Assembly: GCF_016892605.1 (NCBI RefSeq)
Contig: NZ_JAFEMV010000004.1
Location: 124,001-188,000, forward strand
Length of the DNA: 64,000 nucleotides
Origin: Desemzia sp. RIT 804
GTDB lineage: Bacteria > Bacillota > Bacilli > Lactobacillales > Carnobacteriaceae
Direction: 5' to 3'
Part shown: piece by piece, positions 16,234 through 25,858 of the stretch
How positions within the stretch are numbered: position 1 is the stretch's first letter
How the letters are laid out: each line of letters starts with the position of its first letter
Position numbers and translations under genes: made by a program
The notes under the pieces: model-generated
Databases searched by the model: none
What the model saw: only the letters and a program-made list of their open reading frames with translations
What the model was told of the DNA's origin: nothing

Positions 16234-19200
16234 CTATCTTATCAATATGGTTTTGATTTCAAAGGGTTTTAATTGGAAATGAATGCCATCTGAAACTGGA
16301 TTATATTCATTTGAAAGCTCTTTTTCCATCAAATTAGTTTCTGTCCACTTCGTACAGTTAAATTGAGGTTTCAGAGTGACATTTCTATTACCGCCAGTGT
16401 GATCATGTATTCGGATAATTAATCCTTCTCCATCTTCAGCCTTTTTAACTGCATCAATCATTACATTAGATGAGCTCTCAACTTTGATAAACTCTCTATC
16501 TCCATTTAAGTTACCTTCAAAAGCTTTTAATGAATTATTCAAACTCCATGCCTCTTCTACAGTTTTGCCTTCTAAAAAATCTCCTTCATGAGGCAACAAA
16601 CTGTAAGTAAATTCATGTTCGCCTATATCAGCTTCTGGATCAGGATAAATTGCCCCTTTAAGAAGTGAAATACGCATGGTGTTATCTTTAATATCATATC
16701 CGTATTTACTGTCATTCAATAGACTTACACCATATCCTGTTTCTGATAAATCTGCCCATTGGTGACCGACTGATTCAAAACGTGCCATATCCCAGCTCGT
16801 ATTCCAATGGGTCGGACGTTTAACATTTCCATATTGAATATCATACCTAGCTTCAGTTGATCGGATATCCACTTCAAATGCAGCTTTCAATAGTTGTTGT
16901 CTTTCTTGCCAGTTTACAGTTGTTTTAAAATCAATTCTTTTAGAATCGCTGTATACTGTCATTACTTGAGTTACTTTTGATTTTCCGAATTCATATACGA
17001 ATTGGACAGCAGTATATAAAGAATTTGTTTCAACAACTTCTATCTTTTTAGCAGTCAATTCTTTTTTCTTTTCATTATAGAAAATATCAATGTCCCAAGC
17101 ATCCCAATTCATCGGTTTGTCTTCAAACAATTGAAGAACATTCCCAAAACCGCCCTCTTTTAGTACGTTTCGTTGAACTTTTTTATCTAAGATTTGGTTT
17201 AATTTCCCTTCTGGATTCCACGAAATTTTATAATAAGGAGTTTCAACACTGTTGTCTGTTAATTCAAATGGAGAATCAGTTTTTTTGTTTTCTCCTTCTA
17301 CAAATTGAATTTGTTTGTTTCCTAATGCAGGTATAGATGTAACTTGGACCACGTAACCCGAACTTACTTTTTCTGATTTCATTTCATCTCCAAATTCATC
17401 TTGAAAATATCCTGATTTAGTGTTTAATTCATTAATATAAACCAAGTCATTTCTTTCCCATCCTGCGCTATTAAAAATAGTCCATGCATTATCATTGACC
17501 GTAATAACCGATTTAAGATTATCATTTAATTTATTGATTATATTCCTAGCTTCAGAATATTCCACGGTTGAGTCTTCATAAACTTCTTTTATAGAAGATC
17601 CTGGAATAATATCATGGAACTGATTCCGTAAAATAATTTTCCATCCATCGTTAATTTGTTTAGTAGGATAAGTTAAATCAGCTATTTTCATCATCCAAGA
17701 ATGTAAAAATTCACTTTCACGGTAGGCCAATTCAAGCTTCCGGTTATCTTTCTTATTGTTTGCCTGAGAAGTATAAGTTCCTCTATGATATTCTAAATAC
17801 AATTCTCCGTCCCACGTATGGACGTAATTTTCTGTTTCATTAATGGTTTCCTTCAGTTCTTCAAAGAATTCTCTGGCTCGACCCGTTTTTAGATTGGGTA
17901 ATCCGGGCATCTTTTGGATTCTTCGCCCATTCTCCAACATCTCTCTATTAACTCCGCCGCCTCCATCACCATATCCGTAAGCTAGCAGCAGATCGTTATT
18001 AATGTCTTTGTCTTGATATCCGTCATAAACACCTTTGACTGTATATGGCTCAAGCAATCCATTATAAGTGTAAAAGAACGGCCCTTGTTCATTATTTGGA
18101 TCAGGAGTAGTAATAAAGTGAGTCAGCACTTCACTGCCATCTATCCCTTTCCATTTAAACGTATCATTAGGCATTCTGTTAAATTGGTTCCAACTGATCT
18201 TTGTCGTCATAAACATATCAATTCCAGATTTTTTAAGAATTTGCGGCAATGCCCAAGAATAACCAAAGACATCCGGCAACCATAAATAATGAATATCTTC
18301 GTTAAACTCTTCTTTAATAAAACGGCTGCCAAATAAGATTTGTCTTACTAAAGACTCTCCTGAAGGAAGATTAGCATCTGACTCCAGCCACATCGCTCCA
18401 TCTACTTCCCATTTTCCTTCAGCCACTTTTTCTTTGATTTGCTTAAATAGTTCCGGATAATCATTTTTGATGTATTCGTATAATTGCGGCTGCGTTTGTA
18501 AAAATACATACTCAGGGTATTTCTCCATTAAACGTAGTACCGTTGAAAACGAACGAGCTGATTTCTCTCTGGTGTGTTTTAAGCGCCATAACCAAGCAAC
18601 ATCAATATGAGTATGTCCAATTGCTGTGACCGAAACTGATGTATTTTTTTCAAATGAATCTACTTCAGTATTCAATAACGTTCTGGCATCGCGAACAGTC
18701 TCATAAAATAGTTCACTTCCTGGATAAGACCAGTCGAGTAGTTTAAATGCTTTATTCAATGCATTTAACAAATTGTATTTAATGGGATCATTCTCCCCTA
18801 ATACTTTCACCGTACCCAGCATAACTTTGGCAGTATAATAGAGGTCATCTGTATCATTAGAAAGTATGGCAAAATCGGCATATTTAAATTGATGGAAGAT
18901 TTCTGTTGCAGCTCCTCCACCTTCTAGACCACCCCATAATTTTAAAGCGACCGTTATAGTTTGCCCATGATATTTTTTATCAATAAATACCTCAGTATGG
19001 TTCCCATCTACTCCCTGATAAAGCTCTCCATTAATAAAACACATAGCTTCAAATCCGGAAGTATTACCGGGAACGGATTTACCAAATTCAAATAAAAGTA
19101 CACTTTCGTCTTGATTGCCAAGATTAGGGACCTGAATATCTTTCACCAGCCAAAAATAACGGTCTCTGCCTTCCCAAGTTGTTCCCTTTTCAATCGTATT

Positions 19201-19347
19201 CCAAGATTCGTCAATAGCTGATGGATACTTTTCTTCTTTAGTTAAATCCTCTTTGATTTTCCAGCCTTTGATTTCTTGTTGGTTGATGTATCTTAACTCT
19301 TGTAATTGATCAATGCGCAATCCCAGTTTTTCTTCAGTAAAAAACAT
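16234..19347 (-). CDS. GH38 alpha-mannosidase, cytosolic
   Basis: 1037 aa, the usual length for bacterial GH38. The zinc motif HTHIDVAWLWRLKHT and the nucleophile region YLWLPDVFGYSWALPQIL (Asp in PDVFGYS) are clear, followed by GYGDGGGG and FHDIIPGSS of the metal site. A C-terminal beta domain follows (GDREFIKVESSSN...). There is no signal peptide. It would trim alpha-mannose residues from oligosaccharides brought in by the adjacent ABC importer, whose three genes precede it in the same direction. GH38 members vary between alpha-1,2, alpha-1,3 and alpha-1,6 specificity; linkage cannot be read here. Confidence 0.92.
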   Translation of the reverse strand: MFFTEEKLGLRIDQLQELRYINQQEIKGWKIKEDLTKEEKYPSAIDESWNTIEKGTTWEGRDRYFWLVKDIQVPNLGNQDESVLLFEFGKSVPGNTSGFEAMCFINGELYQGVDGNHTEVFIDKKYHGQTITVALKLWGGLEGGGAATEIFHQFKYADFAILSNDTDDLYYTAKVMLGTVKVLGENDPIKYNLLNALNKAFKLLDWSYPGSELFYETVRDARTLLNTEVDSFEKNTSVSVTAIGHTHIDVAWLWRLKHTREKSARSFSTVLRLMEKYPEYVFLQTQPQLYEYIKNDYPELFKQIKEKVAEGKWEVDGAMWLESDANLPSGESLVRQILFGSRFIKEEFNEDIHYLWLPDVFGYSWALPQILKKSGIDMFMTTKISWNQFNRMPNDTFKWKGIDGSEVLTHFITTPDPNNEQGPFFYTYNGLLEPYTVKGVYDGYQDKDINNDLLLAYGYGDGGGGVNREMLENGRRIQKMPGLPNLKTGRAREFFEELKETINETENYVHTWDGELYLEYHRGTYTSQANNKKDNRKLELAYRESEFLHSWMMKIADLTYPTKQINDGWKIILRNQFHDIIPGSSIKEVYEDSTVEYSEARNIINKLNDNLKSVITVNDNAWTIFNSAGWERNDLVYINELNTKSGYFQDEFGDEMKSEKVSSGYVVQVTSIPALGNKQIQFVEGENKKTDSPFELTDNSVETPYYKISWNPEGKLNQILDKKVQRNVLKEGGFGNVLQLFEDKPMNWDAWDIDIFYNEKKKELTAKKIEVVETNSLYTAVQFVYEFGKSKVTQVMTVYSDSKRIDFKTTVNWQERQQLLKAAFEVDIRSTEARYDIQYGNVKRPTHWNTSWDMARFESVGHQWADLSETGYGVSLLNDSKYGYDIKDNTMRISLLKGAIYPDPEADIGEHEFTYSLLPHEGDFLEGKTVEEAWSLNNSLKAFEGNLNGDREFIKVESSSNVMIDAVKKAEDGEGLIIRIHDHTGGNRNVTLKPQFNCTKWTETNLMEKELSNEYNPVSDGIHFQLKPFEIKTILIR

Positions 19348-19384
19348 AATTTATACCTCTCCATTCCTCTATTACTATTTTAGA

Positions 19385-20209
19385 TTACCCTTTGGATGCT
19401 CCGCCAAAACTAAATCCTTTTGACATATATCTTTGCGACAAATAATATAACAAGACTATTGGGGCTGAATAAAGTACAGAAAATGCAGCCAATTGCCCAT
19501 AGTTAACTAAGCCGTAATTACCAAAAAACTGAAATATCGTTACAGAGGCAGGCATTTTATCTGGAGATTGAATCAATATATAAGGGACAAAGAAATTTCC
19601 CCAGCTTCCTGTATAAGTAAAGATCAAAACAGTAAATATACCAGGAACCATTAAAGGAGAAACTACTTTTTGAATGCCTTGCCAAACTGAGGCACCATCA
19701 ATCCATGCTGACTCTTCTAATTCAACTGGAACTGAGTCCATAAAGTTTTTCATCATCCATATTGCATATGGTAAGGATGTTCCCGATAAGAAAAGCATAA
19801 CTGCCCACAAACTGTCAACAAAGTTAAGCAGTAAAAAAAGTTGAAATACAGGTACTATGACAGCAGTCATCGGTAATGATGTTAAGAATAAAATAGTGTA
19901 TAAAAATGGTTTTTTATAATTAGCTTTGTACCTTGATAAAGGATAGGCAGCTAATACACTTATAAAAACGACGATAATGGATTGTCCTCCTGATAAAAAG
20001 AGTCCTACTACAAAGGATCGAATAATCGAAGGATCTTCAAGAACCGATTTATAATTATCTAAAGTAAGTGCTTCAGGAATTTTTAAGGATTGAATAGCTG
20101 ATGTATCTACAGAAGCTACTAACATCCATAACAGAGGCAAAATAAACAAAATTGCCATAAAACTTAAAATCGCGTGGTGTACAAATTTCTCAGTTTTCCC
20201 AATCTTCAT
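19385..20209 (-). CDS. ABC sugar importer permease (MalG class)
   Basis: 274 aa with about six membrane helices. The MalG-type coupling motif EESAWIDGASVWQGIQKVVSPLM carries the conserved EAA--G pattern. The C-terminal tail YMSKGFSFGGASKG is typical of the family. Its partner is the MalF-class permease just upstream (17 bp gap). No ATPase gene is in this operon, so a shared MsmK/UgpC-type ATPase encoded elsewhere must power it, as is common in Firmicutes. Confidence 0.9.
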   Translation of the reverse strand: MKIGKTEKFVHHAILSFMAILFILPLLWMLVASVDTSAIQSLKIPEALTLDNYKSVLEDPSIIRSFVVGLFLSGGQSIIVVFISVLAAYPLSRYKANYKKPFLYTILFLTSLPMTAVIVPVFQLFLLLNFVDSLWAVMLFLSGTSLPYAIWMMKNFMDSVPVELEESAWIDGASVWQGIQKVVSPLMVPGIFTVLIFTYTGSWGNFFVPYILIQSPDKMPASVTIFQFFGNYGLVNYGQLAAFSVLYSAPIVLLYYLSQRYMSKGFSFGGASKG

Positions 20210-20226
20210 ATGTTTATTCTCCTCTC

Positions 20227-21138
20227 TTATACTTTAACCTTTAAAAATTTCATGTATAAAATACTAAAGATTGCGCCAATAGTTAAAATAATCAATGAGA
20301 TAGCAGTGCCGTAACCCAATTGATAACTTACAAAAGCTTGCTGATACATATATACCGGTAAAGTCATCGTATCATTTCCAGGGCCTCCGCCTGTCATTGT
20401 ATATATTAAAGTAAATACTCCTAAAGTCTGCAGTGTTACCAACATTAGATTTGTTGTAATCGTGCCTTTAACCATAGGGATGGTAATATTCCAGACAATT
20501 TTCCATCTCGTTGCCCCATCCATAATAGCTGCTTCTTCAACCTCAACAGGTATATCATCAAGTGCAGTTTGAAAAGCCATCATAGAAAATGCTGTTCCTC
20601 TCCAGATATTGGCAACCACCACACTGACCATAGGGTATTCAAAGAGAAATGCAATGGCCTCTATATCTGAAATTGAAGTAATAATGCTATTTAACGTTCC
20701 ACTGTCTCCCAAAAAAGCTACCCAGCTAAAAGCCACAACTACTTCTGGTGTTACCCATGCTGCTATGACTGCTATACCGATAATCCTACGGAATGTCGCA
20801 TTTTTTCCTTTCATTAAAAATGCTATCAAGAAACCTAAAAAGCATTGACCTAAAATAGCAGAAAATAAAACAAAAATTAGTGTTTTAGCTATACTGTTAT
20901 ACAGATTGACATCATTAAACATTTTGATAAAGTTATCAAAACCTATAAACCTAAGATTTTGTGCCTGTGCTCCTGTAAGCGCTAAATTAGTAAATGAAAA
21001 GATAATCGTTAACACCATTGGAGTAAGGAAAAAAACTAGTAAAAGTATCCAAGCAGGCGATAGAAATATAGAGGATTTGACATTATCAGACAATTTTTTC
21101 CTTTTTGAAGTGTCAGTCATTGAGTTTCTATTTTCCAT
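20227..21138 (-). CDS. ABC sugar importer permease (MalF class)
   Basis: About 303 aa with six predicted helices. The MalF-type EAA loop reads VEVEEAAIMDGATRWKIVWNITIPM. I chose ATG 21138 (protein MENRNSMT) because AGGAGGG sits 5-6 nt upstream; the frame is open to 21186 without a site. It pairs with the MalG-class permease. A stable hairpin at 21158-21200 lies between it and the binding-protein gene, which probably makes the binding protein more abundant than the permeases. Confidence 0.9.
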   Translation of the reverse strand: MENRNSMTDTSKRKKLSDNVKSSIFLSPAWILLLVFFLTPMVLTIIFSFTNLALTGAQAQNLRFIGFDNFIKMFNDVNLYNSIAKTLIFVLFSAILGQCFLGFLIAFLMKGKNATFRRIIGIAVIAAWVTPEVVVAFSWVAFLGDSGTLNSIITSISDIEAIAFLFEYPMVSVVVANIWRGTAFSMMAFQTALDDIPVEVEEAAIMDGATRWKIVWNITIPMVKGTITTNLMLVTLQTLGVFTLIYTMTGGGPGNDTMTLPVYMYQQAFVSYQLGYGTAISLIILTIGAIFSILYMKFLKVKV

Positions 21139-21157
21139 GTTTTCCCTCCTAAAAGCA

Positions 21158-21200
21158 TTAAGAAATGAAGAATGATAAAATTTCAATCTTCATTTCTTAA
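21158..21200 (-). terminator. Intercistronic hairpin, mRNA stabiliser or attenuator
   Basis: A perfect 14-bp stem (TTAAGAAATGAAGA / TCTTCATTTCTTAA, 15-nt loop) lies between the binding-protein stop (21221) and the MalF-class start (21138). There is no strong T-run, so 3'-end stabilisation of the binding-protein message is more likely than full termination. Confidence 0.7.
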
Positions 21201-21220
21201 TCTTCTCTTATTTCTATAGG

Positions 21221-22594
21221 TTAATAAGTATTCTCTTCTCCTACAATTCCAGTTACGGCTTCTTTATAACTAGTAGCAGCCTCTTCAGGTGTCATTGATC
21301 CGCTAGCAACTGCCTCCACCGCATTTTGAATTTCAATTGAGACATTTGGATAGAGATCATTTTTTGGTCTGAAGTGAGCATTTTCTAAAGCCTTAGTAGC
21401 TGGTTCAATTAATGGTCGTTCTAAATATCTTGAATCTTCGGCTGAATCTTTCCGAACCGTTAAAGTCCCTTCAACAACAGCACGGTCTGCTTGTGATTCT
21501 TTTGAACTCATTGCTTCTATTACTCTCCATGAGGCTTCCTGATTTTGAGCGTTTTCTGGAATTGCCCATGACCAGCCACCTGCCATTGTTACAAAGCCAG
21601 GTTCTTCACCATTTTGTGTAGGGAATGTAGCAAAACCAAGGATTTCATCCACATTATCCAGTGGAGCAGCTCCGCCTTCTAAATAATTTCCAATGTTCCA
21701 ATTTCCATCCAATACCATACCAACTCCACCGTTTGGAAGTAGATCTTGAGTCATAACTGATCCATAGCTGGAATTTAAAGCAATAGATAAGGAAGGACCT
21801 ATTTCGCGTTGGTTCATAATCTCATCCACAAATTCTAAAGAATCAACTAAGCCTTGGCCATTTACATTCCACTTTTGTGTCTCACTGTCATACAACGTTT
21901 CTCCTGTGCCGTAAAGAAGCATTTCAAACGTCTGCATGGATACAGCTTCACCATTTGCCTTAGCTACATTCATTGAAAATGGTACAGCTTCTGAATCGGA
22001 ATTTTTTATGGCTTCCCCAGCTGCATAAACATCTTCCCAACTTTCAGGCTGCCAATCTTCAGGTAATCCGGCATCAGCGAAAACTTGCTTATTGTACCAA
22101 ATACCACGGGAATCAGTAGTGGTCGGAATCCCATATACACTTCCATCTTCACCAGTTGTACCTGTCTTGATATTTTCAATAAACATATCCCAGTCATCCC
22201 ATGACTCAACGTACTCATCTAATGAAGCTAAATAGCCTGCATTAGCATCAGAACTCAACATAAATGTATCTTCAGAAACAATGTCCGGAGCTGTCTCAGA
22301 AGACTGCATAGTTAGGGCAACTTTAGAAAAATAATCTCCCTCACTAGCCATGATAGGTGCAAGAACAACATCAATATCTGGATTATCACTCTCAAAATCA
22401 GCTTCAAAACCTTCTAAATATCGTCTAATATTATCTGATTCACCAGTACCGCGCCAAGTAATTTCAATAGGGATCTTATCTCCACCAGAACCATTTGAAT
22501 CAGACGATTGTCCTTCTTCGCTTTCTGCTCCACATGCCCCTAAAATTAAAACACTAGAAAATAATATTGCTGCGAAAATACTTCTCTTTGTCAT
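21221..22594 (-). CDS. ABC sugar importer substrate-binding lipoprotein
   Basis: 457 aa. The lipoprotein signal ends in LILGAC (Cys at residue 21), followed by a Ser/Gly/Glu-rich linker. A SBP_bac_1 (MalE-like) fold then starts IPIEITWRGTGESDNIRRYL, with IYGIPTTTDSRGIWYNKQVF and MAGGWSWAIPENAQN. It is the first gene of the mannosidase operon, so its ligand is probably a mannose-containing oligosaccharide from N-glycans or yeast mannan. Ribosome site GAGAGG precedes ATG 22594. A cre-like site is about 190 bp upstream. Confidence 0.9.
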   Translation of the reverse strand: MTKRSIFAAILFSSVLILGACGAESEEGQSSDSNGSGGDKIPIEITWRGTGESDNIRRYLEGFEADFESDNPDIDVVLAPIMASEGDYFSKVALTMQSSETAPDIVSEDTFMLSSDANAGYLASLDEYVESWDDWDMFIENIKTGTTGEDGSVYGIPTTTDSRGIWYNKQVFADAGLPEDWQPESWEDVYAAGEAIKNSDSEAVPFSMNVAKANGEAVSMQTFEMLLYGTGETLYDSETQKWNVNGQGLVDSLEFVDEIMNQREIGPSLSIALNSSYGSVMTQDLLPNGGVGMVLDGNWNIGNYLEGGAAPLDNVDEILGFATFPTQNGEEPGFVTMAGGWSWAIPENAQNQEASWRVIEAMSSKESQADRAVVEGTLTVRKDSAEDSRYLERPLIEPATKALENAHFRPKNDLYPNVSIEIQNAVEAVASGSMTPEEAATSYKEAVTGIVGEENTY

Positions 22595-22784
22595 GTCATC
22601 ATTCCTCTCAAATTTATAAAGATTTATAAATATTCTTGCAAAAGTATTTTTTATATAATAACGAATTAATAATCCTCCTTTCCCGTTATATTTAAATTAA
22701 GCAATATTCTAAAGTAGTTCAATTACCGTTTAATCGTCAAACATAAAACTTAACTCATTAGTACTATTTTCCCTTGCAAAATAA

Positions 22785-22798
22785 ATATAGCGCTTACA
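22785..22798 (-). promoter_or_regulatory. Candidate CcpA (cre) site
   Basis: TGTAAGCGCTATAT on the minus strand matches the cre consensus (TGWAANCGNTWWCA) at 12 of 14 positions. It lies in the 382-bp divergent promoter region between the mannoside importer and its AraC-type regulator. I see no other clear gene or operator in this gap; TTTATAAA occurs twice near 22.61 kb. Confidence 0.4.
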
Positions 22799-22976
22799 TT
22801 TATGGGAATCTATCTTCATTATTTGTTTTCATCTACTTTTTCTAGTGATTTACCCGAATTTTGTAGAAGAAAACCTATTTTGAATACCCAAACTATGCTA
22901 TGATAAATAAACAAAGACCTTTATCTATGCATTTGGTAGCGCATTCTTTTCTTGCTGAAAGGAGCCTTTAAAAAAG

Positions 22977-25241
22977 ATGCAAAAAAGTATATTGAAAAAG
23001 TATTTTTTTATTTCCTTGACCATAGTAGCATTGTATACTGCTGTAATTATTTTTATTATCTCCTTCTTCAACTATACTAAAACAACGGAAGAAACAAACT
23101 ACAACAATCAAATCTTTTTAGAAGAGTCTAGTCAGACTATTGATAATAAACTTAACACTGCTGTTCAGTATTCTTCTTTCATCATTGAAAAAAATAGTAT
23201 CCAAGAGTATTTGTACAGTACAAAAGAAGCATTATTATTTTATCCTCATATCTACGATGATATTGTCAGTAGTTTAACTTCAATTGATCAGATGGATCTA
23301 GCTATCGGCATCAAAAAACTCTCTGACAACATGATTGTTTCTCAAGATGGATATTTTCTTTTTGCTGATTACCTTAATCACTTAGGTATTAACCCTGATT
23401 TTTTAGATTCATCATCACTTTTTGCAGAAGATGAAATGAATAGCATTTACTTTATAAAAGATAAAGATAAAATCAATAAAAATAATACAACTTTTATTAG
23501 CAAGCATTACTATCCAGAAATTGATCAACACTTGTTGGTAATAACTACTTTTCCAAACGAAAGTTTATTGCCGCAAACGAACCTCATCAACAATGGGGAT
23601 TTTTCTATTGTAGGCGATACTGCTATTTCTCATTTTCCTAAAAAAAATTCGTTCAATTTAAATTTCGATTATTTAAAAATAGCAAAAACACCAAGTGAGT
23701 ACTATACAGATTTATCAATATTACATACGAATACTGATAACAACGTGTATGCACGTCCTTCATTAACTTTTAAAAATATTCAGTATATCTATTCTGTTAA
23801 AAAAAGTCGTTTTTTACCTTATTTATTGAATTATTTGACCGCTTCTTTCTTCTACTTATTACCATTACTTATCATAGGTGGTATTATTATTTACTTTTCA
23901 ACTAAAAAAAGTTATAACCCAATAGAAAATATTCTTCTTAGAATAAATAATCATAACGTAAACGCAATACCAAGCACTTATGAACTGAAACAATATAGTG
24001 AACTGGACTATATTCTCGATAATATAGATCACATGACAATAAAAAACCAAGAATTACAAAAAAGAATGGATGACTCTTTAAATGCACTGCAAAATGATTT
24101 TATTGTATCAGTTTTATATGACGATATAAATAAAGCTGACATTAAGTCTAAATTACAGGACTTGAAAATCACTGAATTAGAATCTGGGGGCACTATCGTT
24201 ATTTTATCTACTGAGGGGATTTCCAAAGAAGAAGAAGAATTCTCAGAAAATAATTTATTAATAATGCGTAGTAAAATTTTAAGAACCATTATAAACCTTG
24301 ATAATGAGCTTTTTTTTATCCAGTTCCCTTTAGATTATAAAAATTTTTGCTTTATTTTTTCTGAAAAAAATCGAGATACCATCTATGATCAATTAAGCAA
24401 GATTAGCTCATATGTTGAAATGGAATTGTCTATTGATTTAACTTTTTCTGTTTCCGACCCTGTTAACTCTATCTTTGATTTTTCCGCTGCTTTTAATGAA
24501 GCTCTTTTATTAAATAAGAAAAAATATGCCTATTTAGATACCCAAATCATTTTACCTACTAGCCTTCCAATCGTACATGATGATCATTATTCCTATTCAT
24601 TAGATAATGAACGATTCTTAATGAATGCCATTATAGATAATGATCGAAAAAAAGCTGAAAAAAACGTGGATGAGATTCTAACAAAAAATCTGCGCCAAAT
24701 GGATCTTGATGTTGTAAACATCATAAAATTTAAATATGTTATCTTAAACACTATCAAAAGAATTTTAAACTACTATAATAAATCATTTAAAGAATTTTCT
24801 CTGAAGCACAGCCAAACTTTCAAAAAATTAGAAAATAATAACCCAGAAGAAGTATATGTACTCATAGAGGAAATATTTAAATACTTATACGATACTGTCA
24901 TTCCTCAGAATAATGATTCTTATGATCCATTAACATTCAAGATAATTGACTATATCAAATCCAATTATACTCAAGACATCTCATTAACCGATATTGCAGA
25001 AAAGTTTAATTTAACAGAAGGCTATGTCAGCAAACTACTTACGAAAAAAGCAAATATTCACTTTAAAACATATATAAACAACCTAAAAATTAGACAAGCA
25101 AAAAAATTACTATCAGAAGGTAGCCACAATGTTTCTGAAGTCAGTAACTTAGTTGGCTATAAAAATGTCAATTCCTTTATTCGAATCTTTAAAAAGCAGG
25201 AAGGTATTACTCCTGGAGAATTTTCGAAACTTCGTTCATAA
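22977..25241 (+). CDS. Membrane-anchored AraC-family regulator
   Basis: 754 aa. There is an N-terminal membrane helix (residues about 8-30, FFISLTIVALYTAVIIFIIS), an extracellular domain of about 250 residues and a second helix near 285-310 (FFYLLPLLIIGGIIIYFS). A cytoplasmic linker and two C-terminal AraC helix-turn-helix motifs follow (ISLTDIAEKFNLTEGYVSKLL; NVSEVSNLVGYKNVNSFIRIF). The layout is that of one-component sensors that read an outside sugar and act directly on DNA. It is divergent from the mannoside importer, its likely target. GAAAGGAG precedes the ATG. Confidence 0.88.
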   Translation: MQKSILKKYFFISLTIVALYTAVIIFIISFFNYTKTTEETNYNNQIFLEESSQTIDNKLNTAVQYSSFIIEKNSIQEYLYSTKEALLFYPHIYDDIVSSLTSIDQMDLAIGIKKLSDNMIVSQDGYFLFADYLNHLGINPDFLDSSSLFAEDEMNSIYFIKDKDKINKNNTTFISKHYYPEIDQHLLVITTFPNESLLPQTNLINNGDFSIVGDTAISHFPKKNSFNLNFDYLKIAKTPSEYYTDLSILHTNTDNNVYARPSLTFKNIQYIYSVKKSRFLPYLLNYLTASFFYLLPLLIIGGIIIYFSTKKSYNPIENILLRINNHNVNAIPSTYELKQYSELDYILDNIDHMTIKNQELQKRMDDSLNALQNDFIVSVLYDDINKADIKSKLQDLKITELESGGTIVILSTEGISKEEEEFSENNLLIMRSKILRTIINLDNELFFIQFPLDYKNFCFIFSEKNRDTIYDQLSKISSYVEMELSIDLTFSVSDPVNSIFDFSAAFNEALLLNKKKYAYLDTQIILPTSLPIVHDDHYSYSLDNERFLMNAIIDNDRKKAEKNVDEILTKNLRQMDLDVVNIIKFKYVILNTIKRILNYYNKSFKEFSLKHSQTFKKLENNNPEEVYVLIEEIFKYLYDTVIPQNNDSYDPLTFKIIDYIKSNYTQDISLTDIAEKFNLTEGYVSKLLTKKANIHFKTYINNLKIRQAKKLLSEGSHNVSEVSNLVGYKNVNSFIRIFKKQEGITPGEFSKLRS

Positions 25242-25858
25242 TTGCAATGGATATTGCTTTAGATTTTTCTGGTTTAATCCAACTATTCCCTTAAAAATTA
25301 TTGAAAGCTTCAGCAGTAGTTGCATAAAAACTAAAAAAGATTGAATTCTTTTTAACCTAAGATTCAAAGCTGTACAATATTTGATGTTGGTGAATGCAAA
25401 CTCGCTAATATTTTTTCTTCGTAAAATATAGAAAGCAAGTAACATGCGCAAAGTACTAGACATTCAAGATGAAAATATTTTTTTTGAAGATAATTGCACC
25501 GAATATGGAAAATACAAAGGAGAAAAATGAGGTTACCTATACTGCGAGAACTACTATCGTAAAAGAAAATTTCTTTGTAATGACTCACTGTATTCCTTTT
25601 GATTCCAAATTGTTCAGCTATTTTATTAGCCATAAAGATATCGCTTAGATTTCCATAAAAATAAGTTTATTCAATAACAAAAGATCACCAATAAAAGGAA
25701 GTTTAAACCTTTTACTGGTGATCTTTGTTGTCTTATCTTGACTCTTTTTTATTGCTTAGATTCCTTAACTATTAAACTGTTTTCAGCACACATTACCTAG
25801 TTTTTACTGAACTTCCTGTCTACTCATTTTCAGAATACAAATAACCGTTACCAAACAC
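25242..25858. other. Gene-poor stretch downstream of the AraC-type regulator
   Basis: Short frames exist on both strands (for example a minus-strand IAEQFGIKRNTVSHYKEIF near 25.6 kb, which looks helix-turn-helix-like). None has a ribosome site or a recognisable family, and they change frame. It may be a decayed mobile-element or regulator gene. A clear hairpin at 25679-25728 is listed separately. Confidence 0.3.
25679..25728. terminator. Bidirectional terminator
   Basis: AAAGATCACCA and AAAGG pair with CCTTT and TGGTGATCTTT, T-rich on both sides (TTTGTT on plus, TTTTGTTATTG on minus). It lies between the convergent AraC-type regulator and licT-type gene. Confidence 0.75.

Noticed and set aside
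25236-25633. Overlapping minus-strand frames, one HTH-like
   Set aside because: There is no ribosome site, the frames are inconsistent, and no transposase motif is long enough to call an insertion sequence.
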